In this document: in pieces, positions 55,033 to 62,901 of the stretch
Layout: every line of letters begins with the position of its first letter
How positions within the stretch are numbered: the stretch's first letter is position 1
Assembly (NCBI RefSeq): GCF_000723205.1
Contig: NZ_HG315671.1
Span: 1,275,351-1,339,350, forward strand
From: Formosa agariphila KMM 3901
GTDB taxonomy: Bacteria; Bacteroidota; Bacteroidia; Flavobacteriales; Flavobacteriaceae
Direction of reading: 5' to 3'
Length of the DNA stretch: 64,000 nt
Notes under the pieces: model-generated
The model's database searches: none
What the model was told of the DNA's origin: nothing
What the model saw: the letters and a program-made list of their open reading frames with translations, nothing else
Made by a program: the position numbers and the translations under genes

Positions 55033-55422
55033 CTATATAAAAATATCTTTCACATCTTGAGGAATGCGAGTTGGACGTTTTGTTTTAGTATGTATTAAAC
55101 ACCAATGGGTTTCTGCGTTAAGCAAAAGTTTGTCGGTTATGTCGTGATATAATTCAACCACACGAATAGATTTTACACCAGCAGATTTTTTAATGTACGT
55201 TTTTAATCGTAATTCGTCGCCTAAAAGTGCTTCACCTTTATAATAAATGTGGTGTTCTATCACGACCCAAATGTATTGTTCTTGCATGTCTGGAGTTGCA
55301 GCTTGTTGCCAATGTCCTTTAGCTACATCCTGAATCCATTGTACATAACGCACATTATTTACATGGTTTAAGTCGTCTAAGTCGTCTTGTGTAACAGTTA
55401 CCTTAAGTTCAAATTCTTTCAT
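55033..55422 (-). CDS. acyl-CoA thioesterase, 4HBT hotdog fold
   Basis: 129 residues. A single hotdog domain with DDLNHVNNVRYVQWIQ (about 15-30), the family active-site helix in which the Asp of DLNHVNN acts, then EHHIYYKGEALLGDELRLKT. It hydrolyses acyl-CoA or 4-hydroxybenzoyl-CoA-like thioesters. It lies 3 bp after the glutaminyl cyclase gene; the two form a unit. Confidence 0.85.
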   Translation of the reverse strand: MKEFELKVTVTQDDLDDLNHVNNVRYVQWIQDVAKGHWQQAATPDMQEQYIWVVIEHHIYYKGEALLGDELRLKTYIKKSAGVKSIRVVELYHDITDKLLLNAETHWCLIHTKTKRPTRIPQDVKDIFI

Positions 55423-55425
55423 GAA

Positions 55426-56463
55426 TTATTTCTTAAGTTTTACGTTTACTTCAAATAATTTATCCCAACGTTTTCCTGTAACAAATAAGGTTTTTGTAGT
55501 GTGATTAAAAGCCATACCGTTTAAAACATCTAGACCTTGGTGTTGTGTTACTTTCTTTTTAAGTGGTGTAAAATCGATAACGCCTTCTACAGCTCCGTTT
55601 TTAGGATTAATAATTGCCACACCATCTTTCTGATAAATATTGGCGTAAATTTTACCATCTATCCACTCTAATTCGTTTACACGTCCAATTTTTCCTTTAT
55701 TGGTATACACTTGTATGTAACTTTTTTCTTCTAAAGTCTCAGGGTCAAGAATCCAAATTTTCTCGGTTCCATCACTCTTATATAATACTTTGCCATCGTT
55801 ACAAATTCCCCAACCTTCTTTACTATTGTTGTATTTAAAACTAGATTTTTTTTCTAAGGTATTAACATCGTACACAAAACCAGTTCCTTTTTGCCATGTA
55901 AGCTGATAGAGCTTATCGTTTAAAATGGTTAAGCCTTCTCCAAAATATTCGTCGGCTAACTTTACGTTTTGTAAAACTTCACCAGTTTCATAATCGATTT
56001 TTCTAAGTTTCGATTCTTTATACTGCCCAGTACTTTCATACATTATATTATTATGAAATTCTAAACCTTGTGTATAAGACGTTATGTCGTGAGGGTAAGT
56101 GTTTAGTAATTCGTAAGTATAAACTTTAGGATTCTCGTCGTTTAAAATAAGTAGGGGAGTTGTGGTGGTTTGAGACTCACCATTGGTATACACCTTAGCT
56201 GTTATAATTTGTTTTCCTAGTTTATGCGTGCTTAAATCGGTGTTTTCTGAAATCTTAACGTCGTTAATAAAATAAGCCACCGAATCGATTTGAAGGTTTT
56301 TAGGGTTTTTTATAGATAATTTTAAGTCCTTATGAAGCGATATTCCGTTACCAGGAGCATTAGTTTGCAGAGAAAAATCACTTTTTTTGTCGTTAGAACT
56401 ACTTCCGCAAGAAAATAATGTAGCTGTTAAAAATATGACAGTGAGTATGTTGCTAGCTTTCAT
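55426..56463 (-). CDS. glutaminyl-peptide cyclotransferase lipoprotein
   Basis: 345 residues. Lipobox FSC19. The main domain (about 110-345) is a beta-propeller of the plant/bacterial glutaminyl cyclase family: PHDITSYTQGLEF, GEGLTILNDKLYQLTW, YNNSKEGWGICNDG and VNELEWIDGKIYANIY. It converts N-terminal Gln to pyroglutamate in the envelope. First gene of the pair with the thioesterase; divergent from the SRP RNA. Confidence 0.88.
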   Translation of the reverse strand: MKASNILTVIFLTATLFSCGSSSNDKKSDFSLQTNAPGNGISLHKDLKLSIKNPKNLQIDSVAYFINDVKISENTDLSTHKLGKQIITAKVYTNGESQTTTTPLLILNDENPKVYTYELLNTYPHDITSYTQGLEFHNNIMYESTGQYKESKLRKIDYETGEVLQNVKLADEYFGEGLTILNDKLYQLTWQKGTGFVYDVNTLEKKSSFKYNNSKEGWGICNDGKVLYKSDGTEKIWILDPETLEEKSYIQVYTNKGKIGRVNELEWIDGKIYANIYQKDGVAIINPKNGAVEGVIDFTPLKKKVTQHQGLDVLNGMAFNHTTKTLFVTGKRWDKLFEVNVKLKK

Positions 56464-56517
56464 TTGTAAATTTTAATTTTAAGCAATTTATTTATTTAAA
56501 ATCAGTTAAAAAAATCA

Positions 56518-56547
56518 TTGCGTAAAAATAAAAAGAATGTATATTTG
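56518..56547 (+). promoter_or_regulatory. Bacteroidota promoter of the SRP RNA gene
   Basis: TTG (56518-56520), 19-bp spacer, TATATTTG (56540-56547), 4 bp before the RNA start. A strong match to the consensus. Confidence 0.75.
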
Positions 56548-56551
56548 CACC

Positions 56552-56645
56552 GGCAAGTCCTACACAACCAGCTCCTGTTGAATCCTCCAGGGCGGGAACG
56601 CAGCAAAGGTAAATGGTCGTAGCGGTGTGATGTAGGTAGCTTGCC
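56552..56645 (+). ncRNA. ffs: signal recognition particle RNA, small bacterial (4.5S) type
   Basis: A 94-nt RNA with terminal GGCAAG/CTTGCC pairing (56552-56557 with 56640-56645) and inner TCCTACA/TGTAGG pairs. The apical hairpin is GCG-GGAA-CGC with the GGAA tetraloop at 56595-56598, followed by AGCA, as in the Ffh-binding loop. The closing arm and the T run after 56645 also form the terminator. It works with Ffh in co-translational membrane targeting. Confidence 0.93.
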
Positions 56646-56702
56646 TTTTTTTATGCCTTATAGTTTCCTAAATTTCTCTTCATTTTTCCTCATTTAAAAT
56701 CG

Positions 56703-56710
56703 TATTTTTG
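56703..56710 (+). promoter_or_regulatory. -7 box of the SDR gene
   Basis: TATTTTTG 24 bp upstream of the ATG at 56735; no good -33. Confidence 0.5.
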
Positions 56711-56734
56711 TCAACTTAAACAGAGTAATATTTT

Positions 56735-57538
56735 ATGTCTAAAGTTGTATTAATTACAGGTGGTTCCTCAGGAATAGGAAAATCTATTGGAGAGTTCTTA
56801 ACCGAAAAAGGATTTAAAGTTTATGGCACCAGCAGGTCTCCAGAACGTTACACTTCAAGTAAATTTCCCATTTTAAAATTAGATGTAAAAGTAGTGTCTA
56901 CCATTTCAGATTGTGTGCAATCACTTTTAGAACAGGAAGACCGTATCGATGTTTTAATTAATAACGCAGGCGTAGGTATTACTGGACCTTTAGAAGAAAT
57001 TCCTTTAGAAGAGATGAAAAGTCATTTCGATACTAATTTCTTTGGACCTCTAGAAGTTATTAAAGCTGTTTTGCCACAAATGCGCAAGCAACATAGTGGT
57101 TTAATTATAAACGTAACATCTATTGCTGGTTACATGGGCTTACCATATCGAGGTATTTATAGTGCCAGTAAAGGAGCGCTAGAATTGGTAACTGAAGCAT
57201 ATAGAATGGAGCTTAAAAGCTTTAATATACAAATGACTAATGTGGCTCCTGGAGATTTTGCAACCAATATTGCTTCTGGACGTTTTCATGCTCCAGTTAA
57301 CGAGAATTCTCCTTATAAAACAGCATATGGAAATACATTGAAATTAATGGATTCTCATGTCGATTCTGGTAAAGATCCTAAGATTATGGCTGAAGCTATT
57401 TTTAAGATTATTTCTACTAAGAACCCGAATGTACATTATAAAGTAGGGGAGTTTATGCAGAAGTTTTCAGTAGCACTAAAACGTATTTTACCAGATAAGA
57501 TGTACGAAAAATTGTTGTTAAATCACTACAAACTCTAG
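56735..57538 (+). CDS. short-chain dehydrogenase/reductase
   Basis: 267 residues. Cofactor motif TGGSSGIGKSIG (7-18), NNAGVG near 76, catalytic Ser of NVTSIAGYMG and Tyr/Lys of YSASKGALE are intact. A classic SDR reducing or oxidising a carbonyl with NAD(P)H; substrate unknown. The C-terminal tail (about 240-267) is basic and may bind membranes. Single gene with its own -7 box. Confidence 0.9.
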   Translation: MSKVVLITGGSSGIGKSIGEFLTEKGFKVYGTSRSPERYTSSKFPILKLDVKVVSTISDCVQSLLEQEDRIDVLINNAGVGITGPLEEIPLEEMKSHFDTNFFGPLEVIKAVLPQMRKQHSGLIINVTSIAGYMGLPYRGIYSASKGALELVTEAYRMELKSFNIQMTNVAPGDFATNIASGRFHAPVNENSPYKTAYGNTLKLMDSHVDSGKDPKIMAEAIFKIISTKNPNVHYKVGEFMQKFSVALKRILPDKMYEKLLLNHYKL

Positions 57539-57650
57539 TGAGTAAACGTTTAAGTAAAAAACTAAGGTTATTTTGCTAAAATTACATAAATAGCGTACAT
57601 ATTGTTGTAAATTAGCCACCTTATTATACAATTATATAAAACACAGAATA

Positions 57651-58304
57651 ATGAAATTTTTTATTGATACAGCAAATTTAGCTCAAATTAAAGAAGCACA
57701 AGAGTTAGGTGTTCTTGATGGCGTAACTACAAACCCATCCTTAATGGCAAAAGAAGGTATTACTGGGCACGATAATATTTTAAAGCATTATGTAGACATT
57801 TGTAATATTGTTGAAGGTGATGTAAGTGCAGAAGTTATTTCAACAGATTTCGAAGGTATGGTAAGAGAAGGTGAGGCCTTAGCTGAATTACACGAGCAAA
57901 TTGTTGTTAAATTACCAATGATAAAAGATGGTATTAAAGCGTGTAAATATTTTTCTGAAAAAGGAATTAGAACGAATGTAACTTTAGTATTCTCGCCGGG
58001 ACAAGCACTATTAGCTGCGAAAGCTGGAGCAACATATGTATCTCCTTTTATTGGTCGTTTAGATGATATTTCTACAGATGGTTTAAACCTTATTGCTGAA
58101 ATTCGCCACATATACGATAATTATGCTTTCGATACTCAAATCTTAGCAGCATCTGTACGTCATACGATGCATGTTATTGACTGTGCTAAATTAGGAGCAG
58201 ATGTTATGACTGGACCATTAAGTTCTATCGAAGGGTTATTAAAACACCCACTTACAGATAGTGGTTTAGCTAAATTTTTAGAAGATTACCAAAAAGGAAA
58301 TTAA
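57651..58304 (+). CDS. transaldolase / fructose-6-phosphate aldolase-like enzyme
   Basis: 217 residues, the short TalC/Fsa form. [30 protein letters not shown] and the Schiff-base Lys 87 in IVVKLPM identify the family, along with [14 protein letters not shown] and [10 protein letters not shown]. It either transfers dihydroxyacetone units in the pentose phosphate pathway or cleaves fructose-6-phosphate. The mode cannot be decided by sequence; transaldolase activity is usual in Bacteroidota. Single gene, ended by a strong hairpin. Confidence 0.9.
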   Translation: MKFFIDTANLAQIKEAQELGVLDGVTTNPSLMAKEGITGHDNILKHYVDICNIVEGDVSAEVISTDFEGMVREGEALAELHEQIVVKLPMIKDGIKACKYFSEKGIRTNVTLVFSPGQALLAAKAGATYVSPFIGRLDDISTDGLNLIAEIRHIYDNYAFDTQILAASVRHTMHVIDCAKLGADVMTGPLSSIEGLLKHPLTDSGLAKFLEDYQKGN

Positions 58305-58324
58305 TTCCTAATAAATATTGATAT

Positions 58325-58357
58325 AAAAAATCCTCAACACTGTGTTGAGGATTTTTT
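58325..58357. terminator. bidirectional terminator
   Basis: A 15-bp stem (58325-58339 with 58343-58357, core TCCTCAACA), 3-nt loop, A/T runs either side. Confidence 0.9.
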
Positions 58358-58389
58358 TATGCGATGATGTAATGTCTGTACTGTGTCTT

Positions 58390-59808
58390 TTATTGATTAA
58401 TCATACCTAAAAGCTGTTCTTCAAAATCTTTAGAAAACATATTGGTATTACTATTTACAATGGTTAAATCTTTATTTAAAAGCATAACACGGTTAATAGA
58501 ATTTAAAGCAAGCATTTGTCTTGAAAGTTCTGGATTCTTAAAGTGATACTCGTTTTTAAGCGGGTACTGGTATTGGTTTAAGTAATTAATCCATTCGTTT
58601 TCTCCTTTGTCAATATTCATGGCTATAAAATCAACTTCAGGGTATTTCTTCATTAATTCATGAGCCTTTTGGTGACTATCTAAAAAGTGTTTCTTAAAAC
58701 TAAACGACCAAAAGTAAATCGCTGTTGGGCGTTTAATAAAATCGCTTAAGTACAGCTCTTCATTCTTATTATTAAGTACTAAAGTGTTGGGTAACTTGTT
58801 GCCAGGACTCAGTTTTTTTATAGATTTAATTAAGCTTTCTATTTGGTTATTGTACTTTACAGATGTGCTTTTTTCTAAATAAGATTCTAGATATGGCGTA
58901 TAATCTTCAATGCGATTAGAAGAGTTTATATATCTTAAAGCAGCAAAGTTTAACAATGAGTTTTTTATAGAGTCATTTGAAACTAAACTGTCAATTAACT
59001 GGATTTTATCTAAGTTATAATCTAAAGACTTATTGTTGAATATACTATCGTTAGAATGACTAAAGTGTTTCTGTAGGGCGATGTTGTTAAAATGATATTT
59101 TAAAAACGTGAAGTATGGAAAATAATCTTTTAAATCTTCATCGTTATAATCAATATTAGCACGGTAATTGTAAAAGTCCTTTGGTAACGATTGCAAGTTT
59201 TTTAATTCGTTATTACCGTAATATGTAAAAGGGTAAAGCTCTTTTTGAGCGTAAAAATTATAATCTATATTCGCTTGTGCAATATGGTTAAAACGTTCAG
59301 AAGTTTTGTATTTAGCTGTAAAGTCGTCTAAATCCTCTTGAAAAACAGCTTTAATAGAATCTACTTTATGCTTAAAAACCTTCGGAGAGGCTTGACTGTA
59401 TCTTAAAATCACAGGATTAATTTCCTCGTTTTGTAAAAACATCTTCATTAAATAGTTGTTTTCTTTGGCACCACGGCCTGTAAAAACAAGCGATTCATCG
59501 AAGTCTAAATTATTTAATCGGAATATAATGCTGTCGTTAGGTTCAAGAAAAATCATCTGTATTTCTCCACCATGTGAAAAGGTGTATAAACCTGAGTTTA
59601 CAGGATTAATTTTAAATAAAAACCTGTTTTCTTGATCTAGGTTTACAGTGTCAATAACATTGTTGTCTTGAGTAATTACAACAAATCGATTACTGGGGTT
59701 TATAATTTCCCCACCAAGAAACGCACAAGATTCGTTGCCGTGTTTAGCATCCTTTTTACAGGCTGTAAAACATACTGAAAGTAAAATGATTAAGTAAAGG
59801 TGCTTCAT
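58390..59808 (-). CDS. lipoprotein with a cysteine-free TlpA-like thioredoxin domain
   Basis: 472 residues. Lipobox TAC17, an N-terminal beta-rich part of the DUF4369 type (about 25-110), a long helical middle and a C-terminal thioredoxin-like domain (about 335-470) with LYLSDFIKRPTAIYFWSFSFKKH. Where active members have WCxxC, this reads W-S-F-S, so no disulfide chemistry is possible. Related proteins are often envelope lipoproteins near surface-system genes; this one stands alone. Function unknown. Confidence 0.75.
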   Translation of the reverse strand: MKHLYLIILLSVCFTACKKDAKHGNESCAFLGGEIINPSNRFVVITQDNNVIDTVNLDQENRFLFKINPVNSGLYTFSHGGEIQMIFLEPNDSIIFRLNNLDFDESLVFTGRGAKENNYLMKMFLQNEEINPVILRYSQASPKVFKHKVDSIKAVFQEDLDDFTAKYKTSERFNHIAQANIDYNFYAQKELYPFTYYGNNELKNLQSLPKDFYNYRANIDYNDEDLKDYFPYFTFLKYHFNNIALQKHFSHSNDSIFNNKSLDYNLDKIQLIDSLVSNDSIKNSLLNFAALRYINSSNRIEDYTPYLESYLEKSTSVKYNNQIESLIKSIKKLSPGNKLPNTLVLNNKNEELYLSDFIKRPTAIYFWSFSFKKHFLDSHQKAHELMKKYPEVDFIAMNIDKGENEWINYLNQYQYPLKNEYHFKNPELSRQMLALNSINRVMLLNKDLTIVNSNTNMFSKDFEEQLLGMINQ

Positions 59809-59852
59809 AGAAAATGGCGCTCTTAGTTATAAGAAAATAAGATTAAGACAAA

Positions 59853-59860
59853 CAAAAATA
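59853..59860 (-). promoter_or_regulatory. -7 box of the thioredoxin-like lipoprotein gene
   Basis: TATTTTTG on the minus strand, 45 bp upstream of the gene; no good -33. Confidence 0.4.
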
Positions 59861-59943
59861 TGCCTTGTAACCTACTTGCGCTGTTAATAGGGTGTTAAAT
59901 ATTATTAAGATATTATTTCTTTCGTGTAATCGATGTAATTTTC

Positions 59944-59951
59944 TACTTTTG
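59944..59951 (+). promoter_or_regulatory. -7 box of the ABC-F gene
   Basis: TACTTTTG 22 bp upstream of the ATG at 59973; it rules out the in-frame ATG at 59892. Confidence 0.5.
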
Positions 59952-59972
59952 CAGCAAATTAAAATTACATAT

Positions 59973-61592
59973 ATGTTATCAGTTTCAAATCTTTCCGTTC
60001 AGTTTGGAAAGCGTGTGCTTTTCGATGAAGTAAGTACAGTTTTTAATCAGGGAAATTGCTACGGAATTATTGGTGCTAATGGCGCTGGAAAATCTACCTT
60101 TCTTAATATAATTGCGGGTAAGCAAGAACCAACTTCGGGTCACGTTCATTTAGAGCCTGGAAAACGCATGTCGGTTTTAGAGCAAAACCACAACTTATAC
60201 GACGAGCATACCGTTTTAGAAACCGTTATTATCGGGAACAAGCCACTGTTTAAAATTAAAACAGAAATAGATGCTTTATATGCCGATTATACAGATGAAA
60301 ATGCTGAAAAAATTGGTGAGCTTCAAGTGCAGTTCGAAGAAATGAATGGTTGGAATGCCGATAGTGATGCTGCGGCATTATTGTCTAACTTAGGGATTAA
60401 TGAAGAGCATCATTACACCTTAATGAAAGATTTAGATGGAAAGCAAAAGGTACGTGTGTTATTGGCACAAGCACTTTTTGGAAATCCAGATGTCTTAATT
60501 ATGGATGAGCCTACCAACGACCTGGATTACGAAACTATTAGTTGGTTAGAGCATTTTATTGCAAACTTCGATAACTGTGTAATAGTGGTATCTCACGATA
60601 GACACTTTTTAGATGCCGTGTGTACACATATCTCTGATATCGATTTCGCTAAAATTAATCACTACTCAGGAAACTATACATTCTGGTACGAGTCGTCTCA
60701 ATTAGCAGCAAGACAACATGCACAGCAAAACAAAAAAGCTGAAGAGAAGAAAAAAGAATTAGAAGAGTTTATCCGTCGTTTCTCTGCTAACGTTGCAAAA
60801 AGTAAACAAGCAACTAGTAGAAAGAAAATGATTGATAAATTGAATATAGAGGACATTAGACGTACAAGTAGACGTTATCCTGCTATTATTTTTGAACGCG
60901 ATAGAGAAGCAGGTGATCAGATTTTGAATGTTGAAAATCTATCGGCTTCACTAGATGGAGATATCTTATTTAAAAACATCAACTTAAACCTTAATAAAGG
61001 CGATAAAGTGGTGGTGTATTCTAAAGATTCTAGAGCAACAACTGCATTTTATCAAATACTAAATAATAAAGAACAAGCAGATTCAGGGTCTTTCGATTGG
61101 GGTGTTACTACATCACAATCATATTTACCTTTAGATAACAGTGCGTTTTTCGACAATAATTTAACCTTAGTCGATTGGTTACGCCAATGGGCAACAACAG
61201 AGGAGGAGCGCGAAGAAGTATTTGTTCGTGGATTCTTAGGAAAGATGATTTTTAGTGGGGAAGAAGCTTTAAAAACATCTAATGTACTATCTGGAGGAGA
61301 AAAAGTACGTTGTATGTTAAGCCGAATGATGATGGTTAGAGCTAACGTATTAATGTTAGACGAACCAACTAACCATTTAGACCTAGAAAGTATTACAGCG
61401 TTTAACAACTCGTTAAAGAATTTTAAAGGAACAGTATTGTTCTCTACTCATGATCACGAATTTGCGCAAACTGTTGCAAACCGTGTAATTGAATTAACAC
61501 CTAGCGGAATTATTGATCGTTATACAACGTTCGATGAATATATGTCTGATCCAAAAACAAAAGAACAGCGTAACAAAATGTACGCTGTCTAA
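59973..61592 (+). CDS. ABC-F ATPase of YbiT type with degenerate second Walker A
   Basis: 539 residues from the ATG at 59973 (an earlier in-frame ATG at 59892 lies before the -7 box). Two nucleotide-binding domains without membrane helices, joined by a linker with RFSANVAKSKQATSRKK. NBD1 has GANGAGKST, and DEPTNDLD. NBD2 keeps LSGGEKVRC and DEPTNHLD, but its Walker A is replaced by S350-K-D-S-R-A-T-T357, so the Lys is gone. The gene order and motifs resemble YbiT, a ribosome-associated ABC-F protein. Ribosome binding is inferred. Confidence 0.88.
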   Translation: MLSVSNLSVQFGKRVLFDEVSTVFNQGNCYGIIGANGAGKSTFLNIIAGKQEPTSGHVHLEPGKRMSVLEQNHNLYDEHTVLETVIIGNKPLFKIKTEIDALYADYTDENAEKIGELQVQFEEMNGWNADSDAAALLSNLGINEEHHYTLMKDLDGKQKVRVLLAQALFGNPDVLIMDEPTNDLDYETISWLEHFIANFDNCVIVVSHDRHFLDAVCTHISDIDFAKINHYSGNYTFWYESSQLAARQHAQQNKKAEEKKKELEEFIRRFSANVAKSKQATSRKKMIDKLNIEDIRRTSRRYPAIIFERDREAGDQILNVENLSASLDGDILFKNINLNLNKGDKVVVYSKDSRATTAFYQILNNKEQADSGSFDWGVTTSQSYLPLDNSAFFDNNLTLVDWLRQWATTEEEREEVFVRGFLGKMIFSGEEALKTSNVLSGGEKVRCMLSRMMMVRANVLMLDEPTNHLDLESITAFNNSLKNFKGTVLFSTHDHEFAQTVANRVIELTPSGIIDRYTTFDEYMSDPKTKEQRNKMYAV

Positions 61593-61615
61593 GTTATAAT
61601 TTAAAATATGACTTT

Positions 61616-61641
61616 AAAAACCCTGATTCGTCAGGGTTTTT
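61616..61641. terminator. bidirectional terminator
   Basis: An 11-bp stem AAAAACCCTGA/TCAGGGTTTTT with a TTCG loop (61616-61641). Confidence 0.88.
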
Positions 61642-61878
61642 TTATGCGTCTAATTCCGAGGCTGTTGCTTCAATAATTTTAGCAGCTGCTTGTTGCTCGT
61701 CTTTATTAACGTATAAATCTTGTTGACCCTGAATGGAGCTTCCAAAACCAGCTAATCTTCCAGATTCACTCTCGTCTTTAACAATAGCATTAATGCCTGC
61801 GGCTTCAAGATCTTGAACAATTCTCTGGGAGATAATAAAACTTCCTGTAAATACTCTTATATAATTTGAATCTTCCAT
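61642..61878 (-). CDS. DUF2007 small protein
   Basis: 78 residues. The start RVFTGSFIISQRIVQDLEAAGINAIVKDE fits DUF2007, a small alpha/beta fold named putative signal transducing protein; there is no catalytic motif. Function unknown. Single gene that ends directly against the shared terminator at 61641. Confidence 0.85.
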   Translation of the reverse strand: MEDSNYIRVFTGSFIISQRIVQDLEAAGINAIVKDESESGRLAGFGSSIQGQQDLYVNKDEQQAAAKIIEATASELDA

Positions 61879-62020
61879 AGTTTTAAAAATTTAGTTATAC
61901 TTAAAGATACGAACTTTTCAATAATCTTTTCAAATCTTTTAAAAATAGGGTGTAAAGTGAAGAATTGAATATTTATTAAAAATAAAATAAAATTATAGCA
62001 GGTTATCTAATTTATAACAC

Positions 62021-62028
62021 TACATTTG
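62021..62028 (+). promoter_or_regulatory. -7 box of the first cold-shock gene
   Basis: TACATTTG 29 bp upstream of the ATG at 62058; no clear -33. Confidence 0.5.
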
Positions 62029-62057
62029 TAGTAATTATAATTATTTAATTTATTACA

Positions 62058-62249
62058 ATGAACAAAGGAACAGTAAAATTCTTTAACGACTCAAAAGGAT
62101 TTGGATTCATTATTGAAGACGACACAAACAAAGAACATTTCGTACACATCTCTGGATTAATTGACGAAATTCGCGAAGGAGATGCAGTAGAATTCGATTT
62201 ACAAGAAGGTAAAAAAGGATTAAACGCAGTAAATGTAAAAGTAATCTAA
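62058..62249 (+). CDS. cold-shock protein, CspA family
   Basis: 63 residues. A single cold-shock domain with GTVKFFNDSKGFGFI (RNP1 KGFGFI) and EHFVHIS (RNP2). Binds single-stranded RNA or DNA and melts secondary structure. The short 5' leader (about 23 nt from the -7 box) is unlike the long E. coli cspA leader. Ends in its own terminator at 62285; a paralogue follows. Confidence 0.94.
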   Translation: MNKGTVKFFNDSKGFGFIIEDDTNKEHFVHISGLIDEIREGDAVEFDLQEGKKGLNAVNVKVI

Positions 62250-62284
62250 TACTTTCAGTAGTATATATACTTTTTAAGATCTTG

Positions 62285-62319
62285 AAACCCTATCAATTTA
62301 TTGATAGGGTTTTTTTATG
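62285..62319 (+). terminator. terminator after the first cold-shock gene
   Basis: A 12-bp stem (62285-62296 with 62301-62312, core AAACCCTATCAA), 4-nt loop, then a T run. Confidence 0.9.
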
Positions 62320-62383
62320 TTTATAAGTTAGATTTTCAATGTTTTATGTTGTATTTGAGTTAAAAATATAATTGCGTATTTAT

Positions 62384-62413
62384 TTTGCTAAGTAGTTAAT
62401 AATCTTAAATTTG
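62384..62413 (+). promoter_or_regulatory. Bacteroidota promoter of the second cold-shock gene
   Basis: TTTG (62384-62387), an 18-bp spacer and TAAATTTG (62406-62413). Confidence 0.65.
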
Positions 62414-62444
62414 TTACTATTATTAATATTATTTTTTTAAAACA

Positions 62445-62636
62445 GTGAAAAACGGAACAGTAAAATTCTTCAATGAATCTAAAGGATTTGGATTTATTAC
62501 AGAAGAGGGTTCAAGCAATGAATACTTTGTACATGTATCTGGCTTAATTGACAGCATCGAAGAAGGAGATTCAGTTGAATTTGAATTAAAAGAAGGAAAA
62601 AAAGGATTAAACGCAATAAATGTAAAAGTAATTTAA
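62445..62636 (+). CDS. cold-shock protein, CspA family (paralogue)
   Basis: 63 residues. Starts with GTG at 62445; no in-frame ATG is near and the product aligns from its first residue with the copy at 62058. RNP1 KGFGFI and RNP2 YFVHVS are intact. It has its own promoter and terminator, so the pair is regulated independently despite being 195 bp apart. Substitutions lie mainly in the central loop (DDTNKEH versus EGSSNEY). Confidence 0.93.
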   Translation: MKNGTVKFFNESKGFGFITEEGSSNEYFVHVSGLIDSIEEGDSVEFELKEGKKGLNAINVKVI

Positions 62637-62665
62637 TTTTATTCTTTAATTTTTGACAAAAGAGG

Positions 62666-62697
62666 TCGTCTAAAACGTGTTTTTAGACGATTTTTTT
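62666..62697 (+). terminator. terminator after the second cold-shock gene
   Basis: A 10-bp stem TCGTCTAAAA/TTTTAGACGA (62666-62675 with 62681-62690), 5-nt loop, then a T7 run. Confidence 0.88.
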
Positions 62698-62901
62698 GTT
62701 TAAAATCAGGCTTAACAACGCTTGGTTATTAAAGGTTGTTTTTTGTTTTAGTATAACGTTATGTAACTGTTGTTTTGGTTTAGTATTTATGTTCTAAAAG
62801 AAGTCTTGTATTCAATGCCAATCACGGTTTTAAAAGTGTTGTCTATTATAATCTGAACTTAAATTTCATTATTTTTATAGCCTTATTCAAAACAAAACAA
62901 C

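Noticed and set aside
59892-59972. N-terminal extension of the ABC-F protein
   Set aside because: It precedes the -7 box at 59944 and adds a non-family leader; 59973 is used.
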